From: Microcoleus sp. bin48.metabat.b7b8b9.023 | Lineage (GTDB): Bacteria > Cyanobacteriota > Cyanobacteriia > Cyanobacteriales > Microcoleaceae | Reading direction: 5' to 3' | Length of the DNA stretch: 64,000 nt | NCBI RefSeq assembly: GCF_013299185.1 | Contig: NZ_JAAFKG010000011.1 | Location: forward strand, 1-64,000 | Part shown: piece by piece, positions 28,058-37,653 of the stretch | Layout of the letters: each line of letters opens with the position of its first letter | How positions within the stretch are numbered: position 1 is the first letter of the stretch | The notes under the pieces: generated by a model | What the model was told of the DNA's origin: nothing | What the model saw: the letters and a program-made list of their open reading frames with translations, nothing else | Databases searched by the model: none | Program-made: the position numbers and the translations under genes

Positions 28058-29026
28058 TTAAACTTTTTCTGATGGGTTAATTCCTTCTGCGGGGACGGCG
28101 ATGGATTTGCCTGTACGACTGCGCCACCAAGCTAGCAGGGTGCTGGCAATGAAAATACTGGAATACGCACCAGCAATAAAGCCGACAATCAAGGCTAAAG
28201 CAAAGTATTTGAGAGTTTCGCCACCAAACAAAAAGATGGAAAACAAGGTCAGCAGCGTCGTCATGGTCGTGTTAATTGACCTTCCCAGGGTCTGCATGAC
28301 GGCATCATCGACAATTTGATCGATCGACTGTCCGGGATTTAGCTTGATTACTTCTCGCACGCGATCGTAAATTACCACTGTATCGTTAACAGAAAAACCG
28401 ATAATTGTCAAGAGTGCAACCACAAATAAACTGTCAACTTCCACTCCTATAGCCAAACCCAACATTGAGAAAATGCCCAGGGTAATTAAGACATCGTGAA
28501 ACAAAGCAACGAAAGCAAAAAAGGCATAATCTAACTGAAATCGAAACGTCAGATAAATAGTAATACCAGCAAAGGAAAGGAACAAAGCTAGCAAACCGGA
28601 AGTAAATAACTGTTTGCCGAGAGTAGGGCCAACCGTATCAATTTGAATAGATTGAGGAGCAAAAGCGCCTATTTTCTCGCTCAAAGCTGTTTGCAACTTA
28701 GTCCGCTGTTCGACATCCAAAGTTTTAGTCCGCAGGGACAAACCGCGCTGTTCTTGGCCGATAACTTGAATGCTGCTGCCGGCCAAACCTTGGGTGTCGA
28801 GGACTTGGCGGACAGTGGCAATATCTATGGGTTTACAATTTTCCGGTTTCGTGCAGTCGAGTTCAAATTGCAGCCGAGTGCCGCCGATAAAGTCTAAACT
28901 GGGGCGCAGCGGTGCGCGGATGTCGGGACGAGTCCAAGAAATCGCCATCGACACTATACCTGCAAGGATTATAGCGGCGGAAATACTCCACCAGATCGAT
29001 CGCTGTTTGATAACACTGAATTGCAT
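28058..29026 (-). CDS. secF: SecF, protein-export membrane protein
   Basis: SecF works with SecD to use the proton-motive force in the late steps of Sec-dependent protein export. The 322-residue protein has the SecF N-terminal helix, a periplasmic P1 domain ([16 protein letters not shown]) and the conserved membrane block [16 protein letters not shown], typical of SecF. It follows secD in the same direction, separated by 145 bases of repeats, so the two are likely one operon. Confidence 0.95.
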   Translation of the reverse strand: MQFSVIKQRSIWWSISAAIILAGIVSMAISWTRPDIRAPLRPSLDFIGGTRLQFELDCTKPENCKPIDIATVRQVLDTQGLAGSSIQVIGQEQRGLSLRTKTLDVEQRTKLQTALSEKIGAFAPQSIQIDTVGPTLGKQLFTSGLLALFLSFAGITIYLTFRFQLDYAFFAFVALFHDVLITLGIFSMLGLAIGVEVDSLFVVALLTIIGFSVNDTVVIYDRVREVIKLNPGQSIDQIVDDAVMQTLGRSINTTMTTLLTLFSIFLFGGETLKYFALALIVGFIAGAYSSIFIASTLLAWWRSRTGKSIAVPAEGINPSEKV

Positions 29027-29036
29027 AATTTGAAGG

Positions 29037-29160
29037 AAGAGGGAAGAGGGAAGAGGAAAGAGGGAAGAGGGAAGAGGTTACTGGTTACTGGTTACTGGTT
29101 ATTGGTTATTGGTTATTGGTCGCAGTTAACAAATAACAAATAACAAATAACAAATAACTA
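29037..29160. repeat. GAAGAGGGAA and TTACTGG/AATAACA short repeats between secD and secF
   Basis: Purine-rich AGAGGGAAG units (29037-29075) are followed by GGTTACT/GGTTATT units and AACAAAT units. No gene is present. Confidence 0.75.
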
Positions 29161-29171
29161 ACGATTAGCTA

Positions 29172-30575
29172 TTAACTATTAGCAGTTTTCGACAAACCGG
29201 GACAAAACCACTCGGGTTTGCGTAATTTGGGAAAGCCCAACACTACCAACATTAGAGTGCGGCTGCAAGTAAGAGCAGTAAACATACTCACTGCGACGCC
29301 CAAGGCCAGCGTTACAGCAAACCCTTTGACTAAACCAGCCCCCAACCAGAACAAAGCAGCACAAGCAATCAGTGTAGTTACGTTACCGTCTAAAATGCTC
29401 GAAAAAGCGCGGTAAAAACCTGATTCTACCGATCGATAAAGCGTCTTCCCAGATCGCAACTCTTCCCGCGTGCGCTCAAAAATCAGCACGTTAGCATCCA
29501 CAGCCATCCCGATGCTGAGCACAAAACCAGCAATTCCCGGCAGCGTTAAAGTTACTCCCAACAGCACGAAAGCGGCCCAAGTTAACAGAGCATAAATTAA
29601 CAGAGCAATATCTGCAATAACCCCAGGCAGTCGGTAGTACGCCACCATGAAAATCAAGACTAAAACCAAGCCGCCGATACCTGCATTAATACTGCTTTGA
29701 ATGCTGTCTCGTCCCAAGCTTGCACCGATTGTGCGGTTCTCTACAATTTCGACAGGCACTGGTAAAGCACCACCCCGCAATTGCACTCCTAAATCGTTAG
29801 CTTCTTGTGCTGTAAATCGACCTTGAATTACAGCGTTGCCACCAGTAATTCCTGTCTGGGCAAATTCAACGCCTACAACAGGAGAACTGATCATTCTGTC
29901 GTCTAGAAAAATGCCGAGAGTCCGTCCCGTGCCGGCTAAGTTTTTAGTGAGTTCGGCAAAGAGTTCGCCTCCTTTGGTGTCGAAATTGAGTGCGACATTC
30001 CAGTCGTTACCACCAGTGGGTTGAGCTTGAGCATCTTTGAGGTTGGCGCCACCGAGTTCGCTGCTTTTGTAGAGTTTGGCGATCGCTTCATTGCTTCTTT
30101 TCAAAGCAGCCTGATTTTCTTGAATTGCGGCCTCATTTTTGCTGTTTTTGCTAGTTCTCAATGCTGTTTGCTTTGCCAGCAATTCCTGCTGCAACTGCCT
30201 TTCAATACCTAATTGCGCTTCTGTTCCCGGCAGTTGTTCCCGAAATTCTAGCTTTGCAGTGCCGCCCAAAACTCGTTCTGCTTGCTGCGGGTCATTGACT
30301 CCAGGTAATTGTACGAGAATTTGGTCTTCTCCTACTGTTTGCACTAATGCTTCGGAAACGCCCAAACCGTTGACGCGGTTTTCGACAATCCGCCGCACTG
30401 CTTCTAACATTCCTGGGTCAATTTTCGGGATATCTTTGGTAGTTTTTACCTGAATTGTGAGTTGTGACCCTCCTTGCAAGTCTAATCCCAGCCGCGTCGG
30501 AATTGTTGCTATCACAGTAATAGCGGCTACGATTAAAACAAAAATTAGGGCTAATAATGAACGTTGTTTTTGCAT
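29172..30575 (-). CDS. secD: SecD, protein-export membrane protein
   Basis: A 467-residue Sec accessory protein with six membrane helices. The N-terminal motif LGLDLQGGSQL and the C-terminal block GMAVDANVLIFERTREEL are diagnostic. The periplasmic P1 region contains the usual insert with a predicted coiled coil (KNEAAIQENQAALKRSNEAI). The length is normal for cyanobacterial SecD. It is upstream of secF. The start ATG at 30575 (MQKQRSLLALIF) places the first helix correctly. Confidence 0.95.
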   Translation of the reverse strand: MQKQRSLLALIFVLIVAAITVIATIPTRLGLDLQGGSQLTIQVKTTKDIPKIDPGMLEAVRRIVENRVNGLGVSEALVQTVGEDQILVQLPGVNDPQQAERVLGGTAKLEFREQLPGTEAQLGIERQLQQELLAKQTALRTSKNSKNEAAIQENQAALKRSNEAIAKLYKSSELGGANLKDAQAQPTGGNDWNVALNFDTKGGELFAELTKNLAGTGRTLGIFLDDRMISSPVVGVEFAQTGITGGNAVIQGRFTAQEANDLGVQLRGGALPVPVEIVENRTIGASLGRDSIQSSINAGIGGLVLVLIFMVAYYRLPGVIADIALLIYALLTWAAFVLLGVTLTLPGIAGFVLSIGMAVDANVLIFERTREELRSGKTLYRSVESGFYRAFSSILDGNVTTLIACAALFWLGAGLVKGFAVTLALGVAVSMFTALTCSRTLMLVVLGFPKLRKPEWFCPGLSKTANS

Positions 30576-30875
30576 ACTTAATTATTTATTAGTCTTTAGT
30601 GAGTTGTCAATTGTCAGTTGTCAGTTGTCAGTTGTCATTAGTGAGTTGGAAAGAAACAGACTTTCTACGATTTTTGAGTTAAGTAACGAGAAATATCGCA
30701 ATAAAGCAGGTTTCTGAGACCGTGAGTGCATCCATTAACTTCTTAATTATCACTTCAGAGTTTACCTTTGATGGTAAAAAAATAAATCGGTGCATACTGC
30801 GCCCCTACTTCTCAACCAATGACAACAATTAACTGTCAACTGTCAACTGTCAACTGTCAACTGTCAACTGACTAT
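30576..30875. repeat. gap with TTGACAG-type repeats
   Basis: The gap between pdhB and secD holds TTGTCAG units (about 30605-30640) and, at 30833-30870, about five CAACTGT units (reverse form of TTGACAG). No gene or clear promoter is seen. Confidence 0.7.
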
Positions 30876-31859
30876 TTATACTCGCAAACCTACCATTTTT
30901 TGGACGGCTTCGACTATTTGATTGGGCTGGACAATTGTCAGTCTTTCCAAATTACCGTTGTAAGGCGTGGGAATATCTTGTGAAGACAGGCGCAAAACGG
31001 GTGCGTCGAGTTCGTCAAAAAATCGATCGCTAATCGAAGCAATTAGTTCGGCACCTATGCCTCCGGTTTTCATGCACTCCTCTACAATAATTACTTTGTG
31101 AGTTTTGCGAATAGATTCGCCGATGGTTTCCATGTCGAGGGGTTTGAGAGAAATTAGGTCGATTATTTCGGGATCTAAACCTTCTTTCATGAGTGCCGGC
31201 AAGGCTTGCAGGACGTGGTGGCGCATCCGCGAATATGTCAAGATAGTGACATCTTTGCCCGATCGCACAATTTCCGCTTTATCTAACGGCACTAAATATT
31301 CTGTGTCTGGCAAATTTTCCTTAAGGTTGTAAAGCAAAACGTGCTCGAAAAACAGCACCGGGTTATCGTCGCGAATGGCTGATTTTAAGAGTCCTTTGGC
31401 GTTGTAGGGAGTCGAACAGGCGACTATTTTCAAACCCGGTACTGCTTGGAAATATGCTTCTAACCGCTGGGAGTGTTCGGCGCCGAGTTGTCGGCCCACG
31501 CCACCGGGGCCGCGAATTACCATCGGCATTTTGAAGTTGCCGCCGGAGGTGTAGCGCAGCATTCCGGCGTTGTTGGAGATTTGGTTGAAGGCGAGGAGCA
31601 AAAAGCCCATGTTCATGCCTTCGATGATCGGGCGCAATCCCGTCATTGCTGCGCCGACTGCCATGCCTGTAAAGCTATTTTCGGCGATCGGGGTATCCAG
31701 GACTCGGAGCTCGCCATATTTGTCGTAGAGGTCTTTGGTGACTTTATAGGAACCACCGTATTGACCTACGTCTTCGCCGAGTACGAATACAGAGGAGTCG
31801 CGGGCCATTTCTTCGTCTAACGCCTCGCGGAGGGCGTTGAACAATAGGGTTTCTGCCAT
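30876..31859 (-). CDS. pdhB: pyruvate dehydrogenase E1 component, beta subunit
   Basis: A 327-residue transketolase-family protein that, with the alpha subunit, decarboxylates pyruvate on thiamine diphosphate for the dehydrogenase complex. Conserved signatures include [37 protein letters not shown] and [16 protein letters not shown]. It stands alone, as is usual in cyanobacteria where the pdh genes are scattered. The ribosome site is GGAG (31861-31864 reading on the minus strand, partly offset); the start [12 protein letters not shown] is the family norm. Confidence 0.93.
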   Translation of the reverse strand: MAETLLFNALREALDEEMARDSSVFVLGEDVGQYGGSYKVTKDLYDKYGELRVLDTPIAENSFTGMAVGAAMTGLRPIIEGMNMGFLLLAFNQISNNAGMLRYTSGGNFKMPMVIRGPGGVGRQLGAEHSQRLEAYFQAVPGLKIVACSTPYNAKGLLKSAIRDDNPVLFFEHVLLYNLKENLPDTEYLVPLDKAEIVRSGKDVTILTYSRMRHHVLQALPALMKEGLDPEIIDLISLKPLDMETIGESIRKTHKVIIVEECMKTGGIGAELIASISDRFFDELDAPVLRLSSQDIPTPYNGNLERLTIVQPNQIVEAVQKMVGLRV

Positions 31860-32237
31860 AGGAGGTGAAGCAATGATTGCAGGAGGGTCAGAATTAAAAT
31901 CTTAACCTTTTGGGGGTGTCGATGAGGATGCGATCGTACATTTGACAGTTAAGACTGGAGATTTTGCCAATACATATCATAACATTTGTATTATGTCAAT
32001 CAATATTTAAGTAATCCAAGCTTAGCTGTAGGGTGCGTCGCGATCGACAATCCTCAAGAAAAAGCGACAATCTAGTAGCGACGCACCTGCGATCGCAAGA
32101 CTCGTGGAAACAAACCTATGTGTAAGGTGCGTGGCCACTCGAAAAGTCGATATAATTTAGAGATTAAAAATGGATCCGCACCCTACGAATACTAAGATTT
32201 GGTCGCATTATATGCCGTTTAACAGCAGAGGAATATT
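31860..32237. repeat. gap with GGGTGCGTCGC inverted repeats
   Basis: GGGTGCGTCGC (32031-32041) and GCGACGCACCT (32078-32088) face each other. A second pair, AAGGTGCG and CGCACCCT, spans about 32124-32180. They belong to the same family as the element at 50791-51016. Just before the next gene AGAGGAA (32227-32233) is a good ribosome site. Confidence 0.6.
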
Positions 32238-32873
32238 ATGTTTCAGGCCAAAACAGAACTAACTCTGGAAGAGTTTCTCAGTCTCCCCGAAGGAGAAGGA
32301 GATATTACCTACGAACTTGTTGACAATCAAGCAGTACCGAAGATGTCACCGAAAAAATTTCATTCTCGCCTCACCAGAAGCCTGATAAAAATCCTCGAAC
32401 AGTGGGGTGAAGAACGGGGAGAAATTGGTGTAGAATGGGCAGTTAAATTAACCAAAATGGGGCGAGATTGGGTTCCAGTCCCAGACCTTTTATATGTTTC
32501 TTACGAACGTTTGTCTCCAGACTGGAATCAAGATGAAGCCTGTCCTGTCGTCCCGGAATTAGTCATAGAAATTATTTCACCCGAACAAACTTTCGGTCAG
32601 TTAGCTGCGAAAGCGAGAAATTATTTAGATGCTAAGGTTTTGCGAGTTTGGGTGGTAGATAGTAAGGCCAGAAGCATTACAGTTTTTTATCCGGATGCAG
32701 CACCGCAGACTTATATGGGAGATACTCTATTAAAAGATCCACTTTTTGATGGATTAGAATTTAGTGCGGAACAACTATTTCTCATGGCAAAAATACCACC
32801 AAAGACGGCGGTTGAAACCGCGTCTACACAAACGAATTCCGCCTCCGCGGAATCAAGAAAGGACGGCGGTTGA
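32238..32873 (+). CDS. Uma2 family (DUF820) putative endonuclease
   Basis: Uma2 proteins have a PD-(D/E)XK nuclease fold and are very numerous in cyanobacteria; most have no known target. Here the core shows VPVPDLLYVS, PELVIEIISPEQT and KARNYLDAKVLRVWVVDSKA, giving the D...E.I pattern. The last 21 residues (TAVETASTQTNSASAESRKD) are encoded by the first units of the 58-bp tandem array, so the natural C-terminus was replaced or extended by the repeat. ATG 32238 has a good ribosome site. Confidence 0.85.
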   Translation: MFQAKTELTLEEFLSLPEGEGDITYELVDNQAVPKMSPKKFHSRLTRSLIKILEQWGEERGEIGVEWAVKLTKMGRDWVPVPDLLYVSYERLSPDWNQDEACPVVPELVIEIISPEQTFGQLAAKARNYLDAKVLRVWVVDSKARSITVFYPDAAPQTYMGDTLLKDPLFDGLEFSAEQLFLMAKIPPKTAVETASTQTNSASAESRKDGG

Positions 32874-33441
32874 AACCGCGTCTACACAAACGAATTCCGC
32901 CTCCGCGGAATCAAGAAAGGACGGCGGTTGAAACCGCGTCTACACAAACCAATTCCGCCTCCGCGGAATCAAGAAAGGACGGCGGTTGAAACCGCGTCTA
33001 CACAAACGAATTCCGCGGAGGCGGAATTAAGAAAGGACGGCGGTTGAAACCGCGTCTACACAAACGAATTCCGCGGAGGCGGAATCAAGAAAGGACGGCG
33101 GTTGAAACCGCGTCTACACAAACGAATTCCGCGGAGGCGGAATCAAGAAAGGACGGCGGTTGAAACCGCGTCTACACAAACCAATTCCGCCTCCGCGGAA
33201 TTAAGAAAGGACGGCGGTTGAAACCGCGTCTACACAAACCAATTCCGCCTCCGCGGAATTAAGAAAGGACGGCGGTTGAAACCGCGTCTACACAAACCAA
33301 TTCCGCCTCCGCGGAATCAAGAAAGGACGGCGGTTGAAACCGCGTCTACACAAACCAATTCCGCCTCCGCGGAATCAAGAAAGGACGGCGGTTGAAACCG
33401 CGTCTACACAAACCAATTCCGCCTCCGCGGAATCAAGAAAG
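32804..33441. repeat. 11 x 58-bp tandem repeat array
   Basis: Eleven units start at 32804, 32862, 32920 and so on every 58 bases to 33384. Each unit has a GGCGGTTGAAACCGC hairpin, the link GTCTACACAAAC, and a second hairpin ATTCCGC-loop-GCGGAAT. The loop is CTCC in units 1-3 and 7-11 but GGAG in units 4-6. Identity is otherwise nearly complete, which points to recent amplification. There are no spacers, so it is not a CRISPR array. The left end overlaps the Uma2 gene. Confidence 0.95.
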
Positions 33442-33465
33442 TAACGCATTTTTACTAGGTACTCT

Positions 33466-33522
33466 TCAACCCGCGGAGGCGGGTTTTGTCTGTGTAGCCG
33501 CGGTTTCAACCGCCGGGTAATA
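33466..33522. repeat. inverted unit related to the 58-bp array
   Basis: CCCGCGGAGGCGGGTTTTG, then GTGTAGCCGCGGTTTCAACC: this is a reverse-oriented relative of the 58-bp unit and lies just after the array. Similar single units occur at 10437-10482 and 47817-47912. Confidence 0.8.
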
Positions 33523-33554
33523 TCACAAATATTATTTTTTGTCAAGCTCTGCAT

Positions 33555-34922
33555 TTATATTTCAGCAAAATGCTTTTGCAATAAATCGTGAATAAATCGA
33601 TAACGTCGATCGCCCGTTTTTTGCAGCAACAGTCGATCGCCCGCAGCATCCAGAAAACGCTGGTAATCCCACGGAATATGACCGCTAGACCACAATACGA
33701 GGCGCAATATCAAACTATCAATCGCTGGAATTGGTGGCAACAAAGCACTAATTACCGCAGCCGCAGCACCCGCCATCAACCCCAAAACCGATCCGGAGAC
33801 TAGGGTGGCGATTACTCCCAAAATTACCCAAATCAGCCCGCCCAACAGTTTAATTCCAAACTGATACTTGCGCTGTTCTTCGGCTGTTTGCAGCCAACTA
33901 GACGAGATGCGATCGAGGTAAAATTCTTGAATTCCTTGCTGTTCCATCTTTCTCGCCAACCATCCCAGCCAGCGGCGAATTTGTTCGGGCCGCAGTTCCT
34001 TTCCTCTGGGATACTGCTTGACTTCCCCAGTCATTTGGTGGCGGATGTAGGCAGTTAACAGATATTTGCGCTGTTCTTCTGTGGAAGTTATTCGCTTCCA
34101 AGATTCGATTAAAATATCATCATAAGCCAAAGCCATCATGCTCAATAATAACGGAGATTTTGCTAATTTTAACAACTCCGGCTCCTTCTCTATGCTGTAC
34201 CAAAGTTCGCGGCTTCTGGCTTCGAGTAGATAATTTTGAATTTGAGTTTCGGTCAGAGGTTTCAGCAAAACTGCTGCTTGCAGTTTAAATCTAGTCGGGC
34301 AGTTTTTGTAAGCTTCAAAACTGCTGCACGCTACTAAATGTTTGGGTTGAAATTCGCTTTCAAGAAACTGATTGATTGCTTGAATGCAGCTATCTTGGCG
34401 GTGAATTTCTAGTTCGTCCAAACCGTCGAAAAGAGGTAGCAATTTTTGTTCGGCCAGCCATTTTTTGCCGTCAGTGGTTGAGATGCCGTATTTGTAATGA
34501 AGCTGAACAATTAACCAATCTGCGATCGCCCCCGATTCTGCTTTCCACGATCCGAGTTCAAACAGCACCGGTATTGGTAAATTAGGATCTTGTTCGGCGC
34601 GCGAAACTAACACCAGAGCCAATTCTAGCAGCGTCGTGGTTTTGCCGGAACCCGTCGCTCCCAAAATGACTAATTTGCCGCTGGTGCGATCGAACACTTG
34701 AGAAATGCTAGCTTTGGCTGGAAGCCGAAAACTTGGACGATTTCCCGCTTTCACTTCCACATCCCAACAGCGACTGACACCGACAGGCTGCGAGTCTTGG
34801 CTGAGGTTAGCCAGCACAGCAGTATGCAAGGATTGCGATCGGCCCGCTTCGGCTTCCTGCTTCACCTCCGAAAGCAGTCGATCGCGAGGTGGTTGTAATT
34901 GGAAAGGAATAAATGTTGACAT
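33555..34922 (-). CDS. NACHT-domain NTPase with membrane segments
   Basis: A 455-residue STAND-type protein. The NACHT core has VILGATGSGKTTTLLELAL (Walker A, about 103-111) and LPLFDGLDELEIH (Walker B, about 176). A helical region with YLLTAYIRHQMTG follows. Near the C-terminus two close hydrophobic stretches (LIWVILGVIATLVSGSVLGL and AGAAAAVISALLPPIPAI) suggest membrane anchoring, and the chain ends RFIHDLLQKHFAEI. No repeat domain for ligand sensing is present, unlike the NACHT-WD40 protein at 11009. Function unknown; relatives occur widely in filamentous cyanobacteria. Confidence 0.82.
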   Translation of the reverse strand: MSTFIPFQLQPPRDRLLSEVKQEAEAGRSQSLHTAVLANLSQDSQPVGVSRCWDVEVKAGNRPSFRLPAKASISQVFDRTSGKLVILGATGSGKTTTLLELALVLVSRAEQDPNLPIPVLFELGSWKAESGAIADWLIVQLHYKYGISTTDGKKWLAEQKLLPLFDGLDELEIHRQDSCIQAINQFLESEFQPKHLVACSSFEAYKNCPTRFKLQAAVLLKPLTETQIQNYLLEARSRELWYSIEKEPELLKLAKSPLLLSMMALAYDDILIESWKRITSTEEQRKYLLTAYIRHQMTGEVKQYPRGKELRPEQIRRWLGWLARKMEQQGIQEFYLDRISSSWLQTAEEQRKYQFGIKLLGGLIWVILGVIATLVSGSVLGLMAGAAAAVISALLPPIPAIDSLILRLVLWSSGHIPWDYQRFLDAAGDRLLLQKTGDRRYRFIHDLLQKHFAEI

Positions 34923-35249
34923 GAGAACTAATAAACGGCACCTCGCGCTGGATGCTTACGTTGCTAGATTTGAGCACAACTGGCTCAGAGCAACAGTAGC
35001 ATCACCACAGGTGTCAAGTATAGACGGACTAAAATTATTGTGACAATCATCAATGTTAAATTTTAGGCACTCATCCGGAAACATGAGCCCAGATTAAGTA
35101 TTTTCACTATAAATCAAATCGCTGTCGGCCCGATTTTTCCAGCAAAATCTTGACAAATTCGCCTAATTACGTATTTTCTCTATAACTTAATTGGCGATCG
35201 CGTCAATTCCGCAACAAAAAATATCAGTATAAATACAGAGGGGGTTTTT
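34923..35249. other. gene-free stretch
   Basis: Divergent promoter region between the NACHT gene and the SH3 protein. AT-rich, with two near-identical segments containing GTATTTTC.CTATAA (about 35098 and 35172). AGAGGGGG (35239-35246) just before ATG 35250 serves as ribosome site. Confidence 0.45.
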
Positions 35250-36095
35250 ATGCCATTTACTTCTACTCAAATCATCACAGTCACCTTAGCAGGGCTAGCC
35301 ACAGCCGTGGGAGTAGCTGCTGCAACCATACAGTCAGGTAGGATTCAACAATCCAATGCACCCCTTGCAGAATCCCCAGCAGCAGTCAGCAACGATATTT
35401 CACTTTTTCCGGCGAACAACCCCGAGTCTGAACCAGCAGAACCTCTGGAAGTAGAAACCCAGCCTGGGGAAGCCTCGAAATCTCAACCTCAACCAGCCAA
35501 AAGTGGCGCATTTCAACTACCGCTAATCGCTGGAGTCTCGCAGCAAAAAGGTGCGCCAGTAGTTGTCACACCGCCCAATTCCGGCTGTAAAATCAGTATG
35601 GCTGTAGTTAGCGATCCGAATCCACCGCTGAATGTGCGATCGCACCCGCAAGTAAACGACAGCAAAATAGTAGGAAAACTGAAAAATAATACCTTTGTTT
35701 CCATTGCAGAAGAACAAAATGGTTGGCTGCGAATTACCGAACCGCCCGGTTGGATTGCCAAAAATCGCACGGAAAGCAGTTGTTCTAATGTCAACCAGCA
35801 GATTAATTTTTTGTTTGGGGGAGATGAGGCAATTGTTAAAGGTCGAATCATTGGCGGTGGAACTCACTCTTACAAGATTCGGGCTGCTAAAAATCAAACA
35901 ATGACGGTTAAGAATCGGAAAGATGTTTTCCCGCAAATTATCACTCCTAGCGGCAAACTTTTAGCAGAAGATCCGAATACAGGAGGTAATAAAACTGAGT
36001 GGACGGGCAAAATTCCTGTTACTGGAAATTACACATTTGAACTAAACTCAAATTTCCGTGGCTATGAATACGAATTTTATGTGCGAGTCCGTTGA
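35250..36095 (+). CDS. secreted/anchored SH3-domain protein
   Basis: A 281-residue protein. The N-terminus has a hydrophobic signal/anchor (IITVTLAGLATAVGVAAATI), then a Pro/Glu/Ser-rich linker. A bacterial SH3 domain is visible at about 115-175 (DPNPPLNVRSHPQVNDSKIV, GWLRITEPPGWIAKN); such domains bind cell-wall peptides. The last 95 residues are beta-rich (FGGDEAIVKGRIIGGGTHSY, ending GYEYEFYVRVR), similar to PPC-like domains. A cell-envelope role is inferred. The gene precedes a VanX-like dipeptidase on the other strand, separated by the 31-bp array. Confidence 0.75.
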   Translation: MPFTSTQIITVTLAGLATAVGVAAATIQSGRIQQSNAPLAESPAAVSNDISLFPANNPESEPAEPLEVETQPGEASKSQPQPAKSGAFQLPLIAGVSQQKGAPVVVTPPNSGCKISMAVVSDPNPPLNVRSHPQVNDSKIVGKLKNNTFVSIAEEQNGWLRITEPPGWIAKNRTESSCSNVNQQINFLFGGDEAIVKGRIIGGGTHSYKIRAAKNQTMTVKNRKDVFPQIITPSGKLLAEDPNTGGNKTEWTGKIPVTGNYTFELNSNFRGYEYEFYVRVR

Positions 36096-36101
36096 CATAC
36101 T

Positions 36102-36581
36102 CAGGTTCGTAGTAAGGACTTCAGTCCTTCTTCAGGTTAGTAGTAAGGACTTCAGTCCTTCTTCAGGTTCGTAGTAAGGACTTCAGTCCTTCTTCAGGTT
36201 CGTAGTAAGGACTTCAGTCCTTCCTCAGGTTCGTAGTAAGGACTTCAGTCCTTCCTCAGGTTCGTAGTAAGGACTTCAGTCCTTCCTCAGGTTCGTAGTA
36301 AGGACTTCAGTCCTTCCTCAGGTTCGTAGTAAGGACTTCAGTCCTTCTTCAGGTTCGTAGTAAGGACTTCAGTCCTTCCTCAGGTTCGTAGTAAGGACTT
36401 CAGCCCTTCTTCAGGTTCGTAGTAAGGACTTCAGTCCTTCTTCAGGTTCGTAGTAAGGACTTCAGTCCTGATTTAACAATTTTTCCGGACTAAAGTCCTC
36501 ACTACGAACCTGGTTTTTTGAGGACTAAAGTCCTCACTACGAACCTGTTTTTTGCGGACTAAAGTCCTCACTACGAACCTG
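36102..36581. repeat. 12 x 31-bp tandem array plus three inverted units
   Basis: Units beginning CAGGTTCGTAGTAAGGACTT occur every 31 bases from 36102 to 36443 (twelve copies). Each contains the palindrome AAGGACTTCAGTCCTT. They are followed, after a short spacer, by three units in the opposite orientation (GGACTAAAGTCCTCACTACG, 36485-36581). The whole block fills the gap 36096-36596. Copies of the same family lie at 17569-17704, 43743-43798 and 54269-54325. Confidence 0.93.
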
Positions 36582-36596
36582 TTTGCGCTTAGCTAA

Positions 36597-37322
36597 TTAA
36601 GGAATTTCAGTAAGCGATATATCTAAAATCGCAAATTTCTGCCAATCTTCCGAATCAAAGTGCCACCATTCTGTGGTGATGCCGATAAATCCCTGTTTTT
36701 TCATCGCATCTTCAAGCGTTTGACGATTTTTCCGAGATTGGGCGCTGCCACCGTTGTAATCTCTGTGAGCTTTTTTGGTAAAATCGTCATAGGGCGTTGG
36801 CATCTCTAATTCTTTGCCAGTGCGATCGACCAAAGTCAAATCCACAGCCGCCCCGCGATTGTGCCGCGAACCCCTAGCGGGATTAGCAACATAGTTCGGA
36901 TCTGGCAAAAACTCCCACATTTGCTTAGTCACAGAGAAAGGCCTGTAGCAATCGTAAACTTTCAAACCCAAGCCGATTTTTTCTAAATCAGTTTGAACTT
37001 TCCCCAATTTTTCAGCAACAGAACTTCTCAAAGCGCATTTTGCTACTGTATAAAGCTTTCGTTTCAAGAAATTGTTAGTAGTGGCGTAGCGGATATCGAG
37101 GCGAATGTTGCGATTAACGGTACGGATGTCAACCAGCCGCGCCCAACTGGGAAGTTGACTCATGAAAACGCTTTCAGGTGCTACTGAGGTTGGTTCTGGT
37201 TGGGTAATTTGCACTTGTGGCGACTCCGTTGCGCGGACAAATATGGGATGGTGCAGACCGATCGCACAGAGCAACACTAACATAAATGCGATCGGGTATT
37301 TTCCAAAACGATTAAATTTCAT
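36597..37322 (-). CDS. D-alanyl-D-alanine dipeptidase (VanX/DdpX-like, peptidase M15D)
   Basis: A 241-residue zinc peptidase expected to cleave D-Ala-D-Ala. Signature residues are present: SRHNRGAAVDLTLVD (SxHxxGxAxD zinc motif, about 152-166) and TTEWWHFDSED (ExxWH). The N-terminal hydrophobic helix (YPIAFMLVLLCAIGLHHPIF) predicts export or anchoring. No vanA/vanH genes are nearby, so it is more likely a peptidoglycan recycling or turnover enzyme than a resistance gene. Start MKFNRFGKYP at 37322. Confidence 0.88.
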   Translation of the reverse strand: MKFNRFGKYPIAFMLVLLCAIGLHHPIFVRATESPQVQITQPEPTSVAPESVFMSQLPSWARLVDIRTVNRNIRLDIRYATTNNFLKRKLYTVAKCALRSSVAEKLGKVQTDLEKIGLGLKVYDCYRPFSVTKQMWEFLPDPNYVANPARGSRHNRGAAVDLTLVDRTGKELEMPTPYDDFTKKAHRDYNGGSAQSRKNRQTLEDAMKKQGFIGITTEWWHFDSEDWQKFAILDISLTEIP

Positions 37323-37416
37323 AGCTGTTCTGATTGTGAGTGTTAAAAAGTAGATTGAGGTCGTTGTTCTGTGCTATAACCAATATTATCTAGTAACCGT
37401 GACAGCAAGGGGAGCT

Positions 37417-37653
37417 ATGAAAACTGCAATTTCACTTCCAGATTTAGTGTTTGAAGAAGCCGAGGCGTTGGCTAATCAGTTAGGATTATCACGCAATGAG
37501 CTTTATACCAAAGCATTACAGGCTTATGTGCGGCGACACAACCGCGATCGAATTTTGAGCAAACTAAATCAAGTCTATTCTGAAGAGTCATCCGAACTAG
37601 ATCCTGTCTTGGCGAAGATGCAATTTATGTCCTTACCTCATGAGGATTGGTAA
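37417..37653 (+). CDS. mazE: MazE-like antitoxin
   Basis: A 78-residue ribbon-helix-helix-type antitoxin (MKTAISLPDLVFEEAEALAN, then GLSRNELYTKALQAYV). ATG 37417 has a strong AAGGGGAG site three bases upstream; the earlier GTG at 37399 is not needed. Its TAA overlaps the toxin ATG by one base, so the two genes form a standard co-translated toxin-antitoxin pair. The partner toxin is broken, so this antitoxin is now on its own. Confidence 0.82.
   Translation: MKTAISLPDLVFEEAEALANQLGLSRNELYTKALQAYVRRHNRDRILSKLNQVYSEESSELDPVLAKMQFMSLPHEDW

Noticed and set aside
32804-33441. CRISPR array
   Set aside because: The units are contiguous 58-bp copies with no unique spacers, no cas genes are near, and each unit is itself palindromic.
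36102-36581. CRISPR array
   Set aside because: Exact 31-bp period without spacers; the units are REP-like palindromes that also occur singly elsewhere.
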